From assembly GCF_963675165.1 (NCBI RefSeq), contig NC_087382.1, positions 6,930,315-6,994,314 on the forward strand: DNA of 64,000 nucleotides. The letters are read 5' to 3'. Within the stretch, counting starts at the first letter, position 1, and every line of letters starts with the position of its first letter. The stretch comes from Halichondria panicea (Eukaryota > Porifera > Demospongiae > Suberitida > Halichondriidae). The position numbers and the translations under genes were made by a program. The notes under the pieces were generated by a model that made no database searches, was not told where the DNA came from, and worked only from the letters and a program-made list of their open reading frames with translations. Positions 1-10,475 of this stretch are shown here, one piece after another.

Positions 1-1015
1 TTGGCAATCTCATATTCCGCATCATTCAAGGCTAAAAACCCATTCTTTTCCTCGATGAAATCTGAGACCATAATTCCAGCTCCTCTGCTTTTTTTCTTCA
101 TTATTTTGATCGTCATTTGCATTAAAGGTACTCTCATCGTGAAATATGAAAACAGTTTTCTCACGTTTCTCAGCAATTGGTGGTTCAATGTCTTGTGGTA
201 TCGCGTTCCTTGCTTCATCAGTAGGGGCTTTCAACAAGTTTAAAAAACCAACTTTCACCATTCTTCTCAAGAAAGCGGTGCGTGCTTCCACTACATCTGG
301 CCGTTCGTGTTCGTCAATAAATATACCTTTAACCCCATGGCCTGCAACCATCTTCGATAAGTCGATACAGACACCTTCCGAGGGAAACCTGGTTCAAGGG
401 TTAGGTTTGGAAGTAAGAATGTGTTCACCCATCGGCAGAATTGTTCTTGTACATACTTCTTCGCCATCTTTGACAGTTCTTCATTTTGCCACAACACACC
501 CTTTCTCTCATGACATCCTTGTTTGGTCTTCGGAAGCCTTCCTTTATTCTTGATTACGTCTGTTCTCTACTGCCTAACGCTTCTGTCAGACTTCCCAACA
601 ATTTCAGCTGTTAGCTCAGCTGCTGCTGTTGCCTGCATGCCAATCTTTGTTGTGAAAACATTACATAGAAAAAGGGCTAGTGATAGCCTGTTATCTCTAT
701 CGAGCTCCACTAGCCATCCACTAGCCATTCATAACTGAAGTCCTCCAGAATCTCGGCAGTTGTTCGTGTATCGTCTTCATCACTATCATCATCAGAACTA
801 TCTTCAGAGCTTGAATTCTGTGTAGGAGTTGTAGCTGATGCCTCAGCTTCAGCTTCAGTTGTAGTGACAGATTCATTGAGAGTGGTGGAGGGTGAAACTG
901 GTTCAGATGAGGTTGGAGTTGCAGGGGCAGGTGGTGAGCGAATCTTCTTCCGTTTCTTGGCACTACTTGCACTTGCAGCCTTGCTCTGACTCCTTCTCTT
1001 AGAGATTTTAGGCAT
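1..1015 (-). pseudogene. DDE-type transposase remnant, truncated by window edge
   Basis: Reading leftward, the protein starts at an ATG at 1015. Its Lys/Arg-rich N-terminus (MPKISKRRSQSK) suits a nuclear protein and is followed by an acidic Ser/Asp/Glu stretch. The next segment (about 290-705) contains AAAELTAEI and GVLWQNEELSKMAKKYV. The last (22-351) has KGIFIDEHERPDVVEAR and then IFHDESTFNAND, which resembles the first catalytic Asp region of a eukaryotic DDE transposase family. The frame is broken three times: an 11-base tandem duplication at 706-727, an in-frame TAG at 567-569 where Trp is expected, and a frame change with a few lost codons near 340. The remaining catalytic residues would lie left of the window. 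Family naming is from recalled motifs. The break pattern is seen directly. Confidence 0.62.
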
Positions 1016-1279
1016 TACTATACTCTAAACTGTCAGAGAGGGACTAGAAAGAGATTATATTACCATGGCAACACATCGCTATAGCGTCATCGATGATGTC
1101 ACTGCCCACACATTTTTTGCAAAATTTTGCAAATTTTTGTGGGCAACTCCAAAACTCTTGAACCCCTCAATCAATTGCTATGAAATTAATGATGGGGTTA
1201 TAAGTAACAATGATAAGCATTTCTATCTACTTTTTTTAGAAATTCATCCTTTGGGTGTGCAGATACAATTTTGGAAGTT

Positions 1280-2072
1280 TAAGCTGAACTGCACTATAAG
1301 AAGTCTATCAGATCGATCACTCGTAGCTGTGTCATTTGTCGACGTACATCTCTGAGAACTGAATCCCCATTGATGGGGCAGTTACCCAAGGAACGAGTCA
1401 CTCCTGACTCCGTGTTTGATAGAGTTGGACTAGACTACGCTGGGCCAGTATACGTAAAACACGGCTATGTACGCAAACCAGTGGTAATCAAAGCGTACAT
1501 TTATGTTTTCGTGTCTCTCTCCGTTAAAGCCGTACATATCGAACTCGTATCGGATCTGACATCTGAATTATTTATTGCCTGTCTAAGACGGAAACCAACC
1601 CTTATGGTGGAGTGATCATGGCACAAATTTTGTTGGAGCTGCTAGACAGATCAAGGAATTATACGACTTTCTAAGCCAAACCAAGACTTCAGAGCTCGTG
1701 TCGGATTTTTGTACTACCCAAAAAATCAAATGGGAATTTATTCCAGAGAGAGCACCACACTTTGGTGGACTGTGGGAAGCAGCCGTTAAGAGCCTCAAGA
1801 ACCATTTGAGGCGCATTGTCGGTACAATTAAACTCACCTTTGAGGAAATGACCACTGTGCTAACCCAAATAGAAGCATGTCTCAACAGCAGACCCCTAAC
1901 TCGTCTTCCGTGTGACGATGATGATGGTATTCAAGTATTGACACCTGGTCATTTTTTAATTGGCCGACCGTTGGTGGCCTTGGCCAATCCCGAATTTAGG
2001 CATCAAAATCTTACACTGCTGAAACGTTGGCACCTTTGCCAATTACTCGTGAAGCACCTTTGGGACCGATAA
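1280..2072 (+). pseudogene. BEL/Pao retrotransposon integrase remnant
   Basis: This is the integrase end of a BEL/Pao LTR retrotransposon polyprotein. Visible parts in order are a zinc-binding Cys-x2-Cys end near 1335, the segment before the core (MGQLPKERVTPDSVF), and the core itself. The three acidic positions lie in VGLDYAGP, in SDHGTNFVGA and in IPERAPHFGGLWEAAVKS. A C-terminal stretch (TPGHFLIGRPL, LLKRWHLCQLLVKHLWDR) is typical of the domain after BEL integrases. The frame changes near 1600-1625, between the first and second acidic motif, and the sequence stops at 2070-2072 where the family continues. No LTR was recognised. Directly after the stop the sequence becomes dispersed repeat RepA. 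Confidence 0.8.
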
Positions 2073-2079
2073 TCTACCG

Positions 2080-2290
2080 ATGATAGGCTGATCCATAAAA
2101 ACAAATTTTTGGATTTTATCTCACCGCTGGCCGAGCATTTAAAATGATAAAAACGGGTGAGCGTAATAACCGTGGTTGTTATGGCAACACATGTTGCACC
2201 ATTTTATTCCTTGGGTTGCTAGGCATTTTATTGCTCTGGAAACACATTTCACTTCACTGTTAATTACGGTTAAAGGGATGCACCAACCCT
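2080..2290 (+). repeat. RepA: end of a TTAA (piggyBac-type) element, partial copy
   Basis: This stretch is the reverse complement of 56345-56567, the left end of the TTAA-flanked element at 56.3-58.6 kb. Shared blocks include the GATAGGC..GATCCAT edge, the run with ATTTAAAATGATAAAAACGGG, and the CGGTTAAAGGG terminus. Here the terminal TTAA is lost (AAAGGGATG). Homology stops at the same place where Rep1 is inserted in the other copy, directly against the BEL/Pao remnant. Confidence 0.65.
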
Positions 2291-2309
2291 TCTTCTAGCA
2301 CAAAGCAAT

Positions 2310-2900
2310 TATTAACCGATTATACGCCATGACGTAACGTTGTGGGGACACCCCCACAGCCACATTAATTTTCAAAAAATGCACAAAATTTATTAGTTGT
2401 AGAAAACAGTGCGTAACTCGAAAGCGCTTCGACTTTTGATAGTACAAGTTAGGCTAGGAAGATATACCAGTCAAAAATCTACAAGATGATGCTCGAAGGA
2501 TTGGCTGTGATCTGCTTCTGTCAAGCGGTAAGTAGTAGTGCGTGTATAATACTGCTTTGTTACTGGCTCTTTAGATTCAGTCTAATACTCATTGTAGTAA
2601 GTATATAGGAGTTTGTAGTGCTGAGAAGCGTTATTTAGCCTTTTTTTGTGCCTAGGTACTAGGTGTGGCTGATCACCAGATGCAGCCTCGTGTAGTCCTA
2701 AAGAACAAAGAACAGTGGCAATTAGCCAAGAGTTTATTATGTTAACTCTATCACTTTGATTATGTAAAAAGAGCAGCCTATAAAGTACGCATAATCATAG
2801 TAATAAGCCATTGATAGTTGTGTACAGTACTTTGCTAGGAGTCTTTTTAGAAGTTATAAGTTTGGTACTTACTGTACATGGTAGATATTAGTTGGATCTA
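2310..2900 (+). repeat. RepB dispersed repeat, copy 1 of 3
   Basis: Non-coding. Blocks such as CAAGTTAGGCTAGGAAGATA, TTGGCTGTGATCTGCTTCTG and GTGTGGCTGATCACCAGATG recur in the same order at 54.64-55.24 kb, and the first part recurs at 62.09-62.28 kb. The three copies differ by point changes and by short insertions. No terminal inverted repeats were found. It could be a terminal region of a larger element, because the 54.6-kb copy lies next to a piggyBac gene. Confidence 0.7.
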
Positions 2901-3225
2901 GAATTTTTAGTAGTTTAGTTACTAATAATATTTCATTCTAAATTCTTGTCCACAAACATAAAGTGAAGTGAATGATGAGACAGAAACAGGGTGTGTGCGT
3001 CTAAGTGCAGAGGCTAACAAAAGAATAGTAAGAATCACAAAAAGAGGCAATGCGGTAGGACTACAAAGAAATGAATAAGTAGTAGCGCATTGCGTGATTA
3101 AATTTTATTGCGTATTACGTAACATGATATAATAACGAAAAACTGGTAAAGGTGACTACAGAAATCAATAATGGTAAAGATCGTTAATACAATAAAGTAA
3201 AGTGTTCACTACACCAGTGTTCACT

Positions 3226-3965
3226 ACACCACTCCCCTCCCAGTGCATTAGGACACGGAATGAGAAAGGTATGTCGGAGAGCGAGTGGTGGGTGGTGGGG
3301 TTTGAGACGGAGACTGAGTGTTCAAATTAGCGGTTGGTGTGGATGTAGTCGTATTGGTATTGTTTATGAGGGTAGTTGAGGATCGATATTCGATGTGGGC
3401 TGGTTTGAGGCGGTCGATGGAGACTGTGTCGTGGCAACCGTTAAGGTGTGGCGACCGTTAAGGTGTGGCGACCGTTAAGGTCTAGGGTGAAATGTTTATC
3501 AGTTCGTTTATCAGTTCGTTTGATAATACGGAATGGTCCGTCGTAAGGTGGTTGGAGTGGTTTCCGAACAGCATCATGGCGAACAAACACGTGTGTGGCT
3601 GACGCTAGTCCGTCAGGAATGTGAGAGTGTCTATTGGTGGAACGGGTAGGTAGATTCCGAAAGTGTGTTTTGAGCTGGTTGATAAATTCGGAGGGATCTG
3701 GCAGAGAGTTAGTTGGTGAAGGAGTTGGTGAAGGAGAAAAAAATTCACCGGGCAGTGGTCCCATAGACCATCTCAGCTGTGGTGGTCTGTGGTGTGTGGT
3801 GGTCTGTGGTGGCGGAGATGTCTTCTTTCAGTGCAGTCCGAATACCTAGAAGTATGAGTATCCATCCAAGCCGTTGGTTGAGATTGGGCCTTGAGAGCGG
3901 CTTTGAGTTGCCGATGAAAACGTTCAACCATTCCGTTGGATTGAGGGTGGTATGAGGTATCCGCT
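3226..3965 (-). pseudogene. Ty3/gypsy retrotransposon integrase C-terminal remnant
   Basis: Read leftward, it carries the end of the integrase core (NGMVERFHRQLKA just below 3960, then LLGIRTALKEDI and AEMVYGTT). A linker follows, then the C-terminal domain THVFVRHDAVRKPLQPPYDG and a short tail reaching a stop near 3226. This order is diagnostic of animal Ty3/gypsy polyproteins. The catalytic D-D part lies upstream and is missing. The frame is broken between about 3745 and 3850. A 12-base tandem duplication at 3495-3518 repeats four residues (RTDKRTDK), and a 17-base unit is present about three times at 3431-3476. Sequence just left of the stop (2940-3225) could be the 3' LTR, but no second copy is in the window. 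Confidence 0.8.
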
Positions 3966-4254
3966 TTTTGCAGTTTTCTTACTAAAAGTGGTCATTTACT
4001 AAAAGTGGTCATCACCATTTATGGGCATAATTGAACTTCATTTTGGTATTCAGACTTTGACCCGGTAGCGAAATGTACATTGAACGTACATTGAACATAC
4101 ACATTGTCATAATTTATTAACATACAGTTGGATTTTTTGGTTAAATTGTCGTTTTGACATTTGGTAACAGTATGACGTCATTTTTACATATCAGTTTTTG
4201 CTGTGTATTATCATTCGACATGCATGATATAATAAAAAATTATAAATACATGAC

Positions 4255-4580
4255 GTGCTTCGTGTATATATATATATGCAGGCCATGCATGCAAGAACTT
4301 GGGTCCGGTGTGATAGGGGTGGAGAAAATGTGCTTCATAATTATGCGGAACAGGAAGAGGCAGTATCCAAGGTTTTGGAGGGGTTTTTGAGGGATGTGTT
4401 CACTGGTATCATTTGTTTTATCATCTTGATTACAATGATCTTGCGATGATCAATGCACCTATTGTGTTTACATTTCATTACGTTCCTCTCATTAACCGTT
4501 CACTTTCTGCATTTGTCGTCACATTATCCACTAAGCTCAGCTCGTGCTTTGGATGCATGGAATGCTATAATTCTGGACGG
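4255..4580 (+). pseudogene. rve-type integrase core remnant of an unnamed transposon family
   Basis: Two overlapping reading frames join into one recognisable pattern. The first has TWVRCDRGGENV, matching the second catalytic Asp region of rve-fold integrases, followed by SKVLEGFLRDVFTG, which matches the region after the catalytic Glu. The second frame has NDLAMINAPIVFTFHYVPL then INRSLSAFVVT, matching the region that follows the core in integrase-domain proteins of fish, cnidarians and sponges. It is much shorter than a full protein, and the N-terminal part and first Asp are not visible. It is not contiguous with the gypsy remnant to the left, which is on the other strand. Confidence 0.62.
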
Positions 4581-5058
4581 TACAAAATATCGTGTTGTGT
4601 GTATAGGAGTGTTGTGTGTATAGGACGAGAGTTCAGATGATCAGAGTCCCTTCGTTTATCAATGACACTCACTTGGAAAAAATTTACGGACACTGCCACT
4701 GTAGATATATTTATTTAATTTCTTGGTCAAGTTAATACACTGTCAAGTTAATACACTGAATGTTTTTTGTCAGAATTAATTAGCTGTTTCGATTTGCTGA
4801 GTGCAGTTTTGATTTACTTTGCAGATCGATTTGCTGAGCATGCAGTTTTGACGTTTTGATCTGAATTTTGCAGATCGCAATCGATTTTGCCAAGTACACT
4901 CCGGAACAGCCAGGTCTAGGCCAAGGGGGGGGGGCACGCTCATTAGCCGACGACACACCCCTCTACTTGTTCAAACTTCCGTATAAAAAGTGTCAGCATA
5001 AATATTGTGTAATATTGTGCCTCGTGCCTCTGATATAATTTTATTGTTTTCACTCAGG

Positions 5059-5197
5059 CGGCGGGTATTAGAGTGACTCGTGTACAAATGTATAAGAGGA
5101 ATGGACCCATGAAGGAGGTAGATATGTCTCCAGCTGCTACACACTCAGAAGTTGTGTGCCGAGGCAGTGAGAATTATGGACGACATGTCGTCTGATG
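5059..5197 (+). CDS. possible terminal exon, function unknown
   Basis: A pyrimidine-rich acceptor (TTGTTTTCACTCAG) precedes an open frame starting AAGIRVTRVQMYKRNGPM and ending at a TGA near 5195. No family was recognised and no upstream exon is convincing. Kept only because acceptor and frame agree. Confidence 0.2.
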
Positions 5198-5199
5198 GT

Positions 5200-5815
5200 C
5201 AATGGGCAATGGGACGATACCTGAATGACGAAACATGAGTGGTTGGCCTCCTTGAATATGGCCTCCTTGAATAAACTGTTGTTGTATGGTTTTTCTTAGC
5301 AGTTTTTTTGTTATGTTGTATTTCTTAATTTGTTGTCCTATGAATTGGGACAGAATGCAGATACTATTTAGGATTTATTCTCACTATCAATTATTTTGTG
5401 CATTTTAACAATAGATTCTTGGGGTTTTACAGCTGACATACGCGACATAGACCTCTGACATGCTGGGATGATCGTTAGATCCAAGGTACTGTCGAGGTAC
5501 TGTCGAGGAAAAGAACTCACCCGCCTGGCAAGCCAGGCCCGTATCAAGTACGTGTGTGCTAACTGGGTTGGATGGAACCTCGGCATAAAATTGACTCAAA
5601 CGGAATGCACATTTGAGTTTTATTATGAGCACCAGACCCGTCATTACCAGTCCACAAGTTTCGGTCCCTTTAATTTCCTGACTTGCTCAAGGAAAGGCGG
5701 GACCACTCCCATACATGCGGAGTCTGGGTGTGGCTGTCAAACCATAGACCACAAAACATGCAGTTGAAAAGCTAAACAAATATTTTTGTTTAGGAAGTAC
5801 CTTATAATTATTGTA
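5200..5815. other. no recognised gene
   Basis: Two overlapping frames of 70-100 codons on both strands at 5368-5767 show no motif I recognise and no clear splice signals. The rest is AT-rich intergenic sequence. Confidence 0.4.
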
Positions 5816-5816
5816 T

Positions 5817-5902
5817 GTAAATCGTTATGTAAAAGATAGCAAAATGTAAATTGTTATGTAAGATAGCAAAATGTAAATTGTTATGTAAAAGAGAGCAAAA
5901 TG
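5817..5902. repeat. three-unit tandem repeat, about 28 bases per unit
   Basis: The unit TGTAAATTGTTATGTAAAAG followed by ATAGCAAAA occurs three times in a row with single-base and 2-base differences, then TGTAACCC. Confidence 0.8.
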
Positions 5903-6029
5903 TAACCCACGTGACAACGTCAATTTCTTTCTTTTCTTTTCCCTTTGTTAGCAGTTTTTAGTACCATGAGTACCATGACGATTATGTTTAGGCGCATGTG
6001 ATTTGGTGTATCATCTTTATGTACAATCC

Positions 6030-7245
6030 TATGTTTGTGTTTGTGTGTGTGTGTTGTAGGCCGTGTGTGTGTGCCCCCTTTGTTGTGTGTGCTGCGTGTG
6101 TGTGTGCCCCCTGTGTGTGCGTGTGTGTGTGCCTCCTGTGTGCATGTGTGTGTGCCACCTGTGTGTGTGTGTGTGCCACTTGTGTGTGTGTGTGTGCCAC
6201 CTGTGTGCGTGTGGTTGTGTGCGTGTGTGTGTTGTGTGCGTGTGTGTGCCTCCTGTGTTGTGTGTGTGTGTGTGCGTGTACCCTGTGTGTGCGTGTACCC
6301 CTGTGTGTGGGTGCGTGTGTGTGCATGCGCGTGTGGTGTGCCCCTGCGTGTGAGTGTGTGTGTGTGAGTGTGTGAGTATATGAGTATATGTGTGCCCCGC
6401 GTGTGTGTGTGTGCACGCGTGCGTGTGTGTGTGTGCGTATGTGTGTGTGTGTGGGTGCCCCTGCGTGTGTGTGTGAGTGTGTGCACGCGTGCCTCGTGTG
6501 CGTGTGTGTGTGTGCGTATGTGTGTGTGTGTGCGTGCGTGTGTGTGCGTGCGTGTGTGTGTGTGTGCGCGTGAGTGTGTGAGTATATGTGTGCCCCCTGT
6601 GTGTGCGTGTGTGTGAGTATATGTGTATATGTGTGCCCCCTGTGTGTGTGTGAGTATATGTGTGCCCGCGTGTGTGTGTGTGTGTGAGTGTGTGCACGCG
6701 TGCCTCGTGTGCGTGTGTGTGTGTGCGTATGTGTGTGTGTGTGTGTGCGCGTGAGTGTGTGAGTATATGTGTGCCCCCTGTGTGTGCGTGTGTGAGTGTG
6801 TGTGCGTTTGCATGTGCACGCGTACGTGTGTGTGTGTGTGTGTGAGTATGTGTGCCCCGCGTGTGTGCACGCGTGCCTCGTGTGCGTGTGTGTGTGTGTG
6901 TGTGCGCGCGTGAGTGTGTGAGTATATGTGTGCCCCCTGTGTGTGCGTGTGTGAGTGTGGTGCGTGTGTGAGTGTGTGTGCGGTGTGAGTGTGTGGTGTG
7001 AGTGTGAGTGTGTGTGCGTGTGCTGTGTGTGGTGTGTGTGTGCGCGTGAGTATATGTGTGCCCCCTGTGTGTGCGTGTGTGTGTGTGAGGTGCGTGCGTG
7101 TGTGTGTGTGCGTTTGCGTGTGTGTGTGCGTGTGTGTGTGTGTGCGTTTGTGTGAGTGTGTGAGTGAGTGTGTGAGTATATGTGTGCCCACTGTGTGTGC
7201 GTGTGTGTGTGAGGTGCGTGTGTGTGTGAGTGTGTGTGCGTTTGC
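6030..7245. repeat. 1.2-kb TG/CA-rich compound microsatellite
   Basis: Almost pure alternating GT with interspersed GTGCCCCCTGTGTGTG, GAGTATATGTGTGCCCC and GCACGCGTGCCTCG blocks. The blocks recur in the same order (for example near 6570-6610, 6745-6790 and 6905-6950), so the tract has a higher-order unit as well as the dinucleotide repeat. Alternating purine-pyrimidine DNA of this length can adopt Z-form. Long open frames here encode only His/Thr or Cys/Val strings and are by-products of the repeat. Confidence 0.95.
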
Positions 7246-7444
7246 GTGAATCGAAATATTTCCGTTCAACTTATGCGGCGATTTTTGGATACTATTATAT
7301 ATGCTCCTCACAACTGGCCATCCCAGTATTCTTCAGAATTTCTCTCTCTTTTGGAATAGTTTCGATATACTGAAGGATCCCTTAGCCATAGTCACCTAAG
7401 CGATCAATTAATTGTCTTCTGTTTATGCACTTCCACCAGTCCAA

Positions 7445-7735
7445 CAGATATAGTGCCCACACGGCCCAACATATCAGACTGACAGACAAGTGCCCACAAA
7501 GCCCAACATATCAGACTGACAGACAAGTGCCCACAAAGCCCAACATATCAGGCTGACAGACAAGTGCCCACAAAGCCCAACATATCAGACTGACAGACAA
7601 GTGTCCACAAAGCCCAACATATATATCAGGCTGACAGACAAGTGCCCACAAAGCCCAACATACAAGTGCCCACAAAGCCCAACAGACAAGTGTCCATAAA
7701 GCCCAACACATCAGACTGGCAGGACAAAGCCCAAC
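7445..7735. repeat. 37-base minisatellite, about 8 units
   Basis: Repeats of CAGACAAGTGCCCACAAAGC followed by CCAACATATCAGACTGA. Most full units are 37 bases. One is lengthened by an extra ATAT and two are shortened to about 20-28 bases. Confidence 0.92.
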
Positions 7736-7739
7736 ATAT

Positions 7740-8500
7740 CAGAGTACTAAAACATCATACATACCTTTGCTCAAAGAACTGTAAAGCAAGTTGTCGACTG
7801 CTTTTTTATAGCTAGCCTGGCTGAATAGAAGTAAATAGATAGCTAGCTAGCTAGCTTGTCACATGTAGCAAAGGTCAAAGTTGTAAGGTAATTTTCACCT
7901 GAGAAATGATCAGCCACACCTACGACAATTAATAATAATGGCTGTGGGAGTGTCCCCATTAGGTGACGTCACGGGCTTAATTGGTTAAAGGGGTGTGGTT
8001 TCGAAACTAAAATTTCGCAAACGTGGACATCTCAAATCACCCCTGGGACACTAGATGGACACTAGATGCAGTGTCCCAGTAGATGGGCGTGCCCATCTAC
8101 TGGGACACTGCTATAATACTCCGGAAACTGTTAGTGTTTCAGTCTAGAAACTAAACATTTTCTGGATTGAAAATTCACTTGTACAGATTGTCAACGTCAA
8201 GAATCCTAATGCGTCCAATAACACCTGCGTGTTTTGTATCTTGTTTTGTATCTTTGAAGCGTCTGACACCTCAGAATAGCACTCGAGAGGTACAGCGACC
8301 AGGTGATACACACAACATATTGCAGAGGGAAGAAGATTAGAACATTCTTGAGCGGCCACTATGAATTTTTGTGCCATATGTATGGCCTGTCAGGAGCATC
8401 AGGTACTATAATTATTTACAATAGTTACATGTACAGGCTTCAATGTTACTTCTGAAAACAGGGTGCCTGGTTACTTCTGATCAGCTCCGAGACCCACCCC
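7740..8500. other. no recognised gene; contains one perfect hairpin
   Basis: Intergenic sequence with a (GATA/GCTA)n patch near 7835-7855. A minus-strand frame of 77 codons at 8144-8377 has no recognisable motif. Confidence 0.4.
8068..8111. repeat. perfect 21-base inverted repeat
   Basis: GCAGTGTCCCAGTAGATGGGC at 8068-8088 is followed by a 2-base loop (GT) and its exact reverse complement at 8091-8111. As RNA this would be a near loopless 21-pair hairpin. No element boundary or duplicated target site was recognised. Confidence 0.9.
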
Positions 8501-8519
8501 AGAGTGTTCCTGCCAGAAG

Positions 8520-9824
8520 CACACAGAGCATTTGTGATGACTTTAAGAGTTTCACTGCAGCTGGAGTTTCACTGCAGCTGGAGCAGATCTGAAGAAGGCA
8601 AAACAGCATAATAATGTTGTTCGACAACCCTTCTTTCCTGGGATACCACTCACCAATGTAAATTACAGGTTACAATTACAATAGTGGATACATGTATAAT
8701 TATGACACATGCATGTAGGTATGCCCACCTGGTCTGCACATTTCCCTCGGGATTTTCTACCGGCTCCTTGAGAATGAATGCCATGAGATGTGGCTATAAT
8801 GGTGGCTATAATGGTGGCTAGTGAAGACTGCGCAGAGAAAGGTGGAGCGAGTTATGGTCACTACGCACAAGCATTGGAGAAGGTCGGTAAATTAAAACAT
8901 ATCAGGTTGTCAGATGAACTCACTAACCAGTCTCTTCACTCTTTCCGAGGAAGACAACCCTGAAGAGGATCCACAAATCGTGGATTTGTTCATTGAGGCA
9001 AATGCTATGAACAAAAAAGCATACGTAAACGTAAACATAATTATTACATGTTGTTATGCATTAAACTACAATGTACTTACTTCAGACAAAAGAGTTCCAC
9101 CTAGCTGAAGCTTTACGACGGGCCTTTTGTTAAGGAACTCGATACAGCTCTGGCTTCCTTTAATGTACGTCGGCAAGCTTACTACAGTGGAACATTCGTT
9201 GGGAACCACGTTCATCGAACACTGAAGGTGAAATAAAAAACTGAAATAATAAAACTTTTGACTTTATAGTATACCAAATGATTATAGGAGGAGAACACGA
9301 ACACGAAAACCTTATGCGAGTCGATTCGTTACCTTGGCATTCGTTTCTAGTTTCCCAGAAAGCAGCAGAAACATCCAGGAAGTTTTCTGTTTTCAATCTC
9401 TTTTCAAGATGCCATAGTATGTACGACCAGCGCTACATAACACCTGTTGAAGTAGATACACTCGGTAAGTTATAATGATAACTACGATAATCTTTACTAA
9501 CAGCATTTTTGATTTTCAGAGAACAACATTGCTTCTTTCATGAAGTATTACCGGGAAACGTTCCCTACGGCATCCATCACTCCCAAACTTCACATGCTAG
9601 AGAAGCACACAATCCCATGGCTGAGAGAGTGGGGTCCTGGTGTGGCTTTTGGACTCATGGGGGAACAGGGAGCCGAAAGCATCCACAACTGGTTCAACAG
9701 AGAGGGGCACAAATTCTGCAGCATGAGTGACAGTGTGGAGAAGCTTCACAGCAAAATGAAGAACCATTTTATAAATGTTGCTCCACTAAACTTCTCACTA
9801 AAGCCAGTCATAAAAAAAAGATGA
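8520..9824 (+). pseudogene. spliced transposon-type gene fragment (GEQGAESIH family)
   Basis: Coding segments in order: KQHNNVVRQPFFPGIPLTN, VCPPGLHISLGIFYRLLENE, EEDNPEEDPQIVDLFIEA, FVKELDTALASFNVRRQAYY with GTFVGNHVH, and finally ITPKLHMLEKHTIPWLREW, GLMGEQGAESIHNWFNREG and a C-terminal basic end. I recall this series from unnamed, transposon-associated proteins in sponges, Hydra and sea anemones; the reaction is unknown. Two introns have canonical ends that rejoin the frame exactly: 8658-8718 (61 bases) and 9465-9519 (55 bases). Between about 8790 and 8915 a triplicated TGGCTATAA unit and an unclear junction disturb the frame, and the N-terminal half is missing, so it is probably dead or partial. 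Confidence 0.62.
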
Positions 9825-9829
9825 TCATT

Positions 9830-10265
9830 TTCTGATAAAAATTGTCTACAAACCAATGCTCATATCTACTATAGAAAAAGTTAGCGCATAATGAGATTTA
9901 TACAATTAGAACTACGCTTACCATATAATTCAGTCTTTATTCCAAACACACCAAACACAGAAAATTTTCCACATTGAGCTCTTTAAACTTAGTGTGTACA
10001 ATCAGGGCTGCTACATGCGGTTTATCGAAAGTAGGTGTAACTTTTGCTGGGGTGCTTCGTTTTTTTTGCAAGTTGCAAGAGGTAATGGAATGTACTTCCT
10101 TTGCAGTGCTTCCTGCAGTAGATAGGTGCAACCACAAGGTTCCTGTTGAAACAACCAGGAAATTTAATGCCTTACCGGAAGTGTACTGAGGTATGAAAAA
10201 AATGCAATGAGCACGCCCACTTCCTGTTAAAACTAAGTGGCCTTCAATATCATTGATCGAAACTC
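9830..10265. other. no recognised gene
   Basis: Overlapping frames of 66-71 codons on both strands at 9937-10189 carry no motif I recognise. Confidence 0.35.
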
Positions 10266-10267
10266 CT

Positions 10268-10475
10268 GTGAGTGCCCGGAAAGCAATAATTGAACTTTAA
10301 TTATCCTTCGTAGCGTTCCCTTGAACATATCTCCGGAGCTAGAAGGTCGATCTTGGTATCATTTTGAAGCTTAGAGAACGCTTTATCCGATTCAACAAAA
10401 ACAAAAAAACAAAAACGGGTATACCCGCGTTAAGGGGTGTTTTCCTAGGCCCTGTTTCCTAGGCCCTGTCACACT
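10268..10475 (-). repeat. Rep1 fragment (5' end)
   Basis: Contains AACATATCTCCGGAGCTAG, AGGTCGATCTTGGTATCATT and TTTTGAAGCTTA, then CCGCGTTAAGG and a terminal CCCTGTCAC, as in the left end of the complete Rep1 at 56.57-57.96 kb but reverse-complemented. The CCTAGGCCCTG end is tandemly duplicated. Confidence 0.75.

Noticed and set aside
2940-3225. 3' LTR of the gypsy remnant
   Set aside because: Position would fit, but there is no second LTR or defined TG..CA ends, so the boundaries cannot be supported.
5920-7311. Open frame of 463 codons on the minus strand, His/Thr-rich
   Set aside because: It is a translation of the TG/CA repeat. Several other frames in the same tract are equally open (Cys/Val-rich on the plus strand), and there is no non-repeat protein sequence.
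7445-7735. CRISPR-like array (regular repeats at 7.4 kb)
   Set aside because: The units follow each other directly without unique spacers, and the DNA is eukaryotic. It is a minisatellite.
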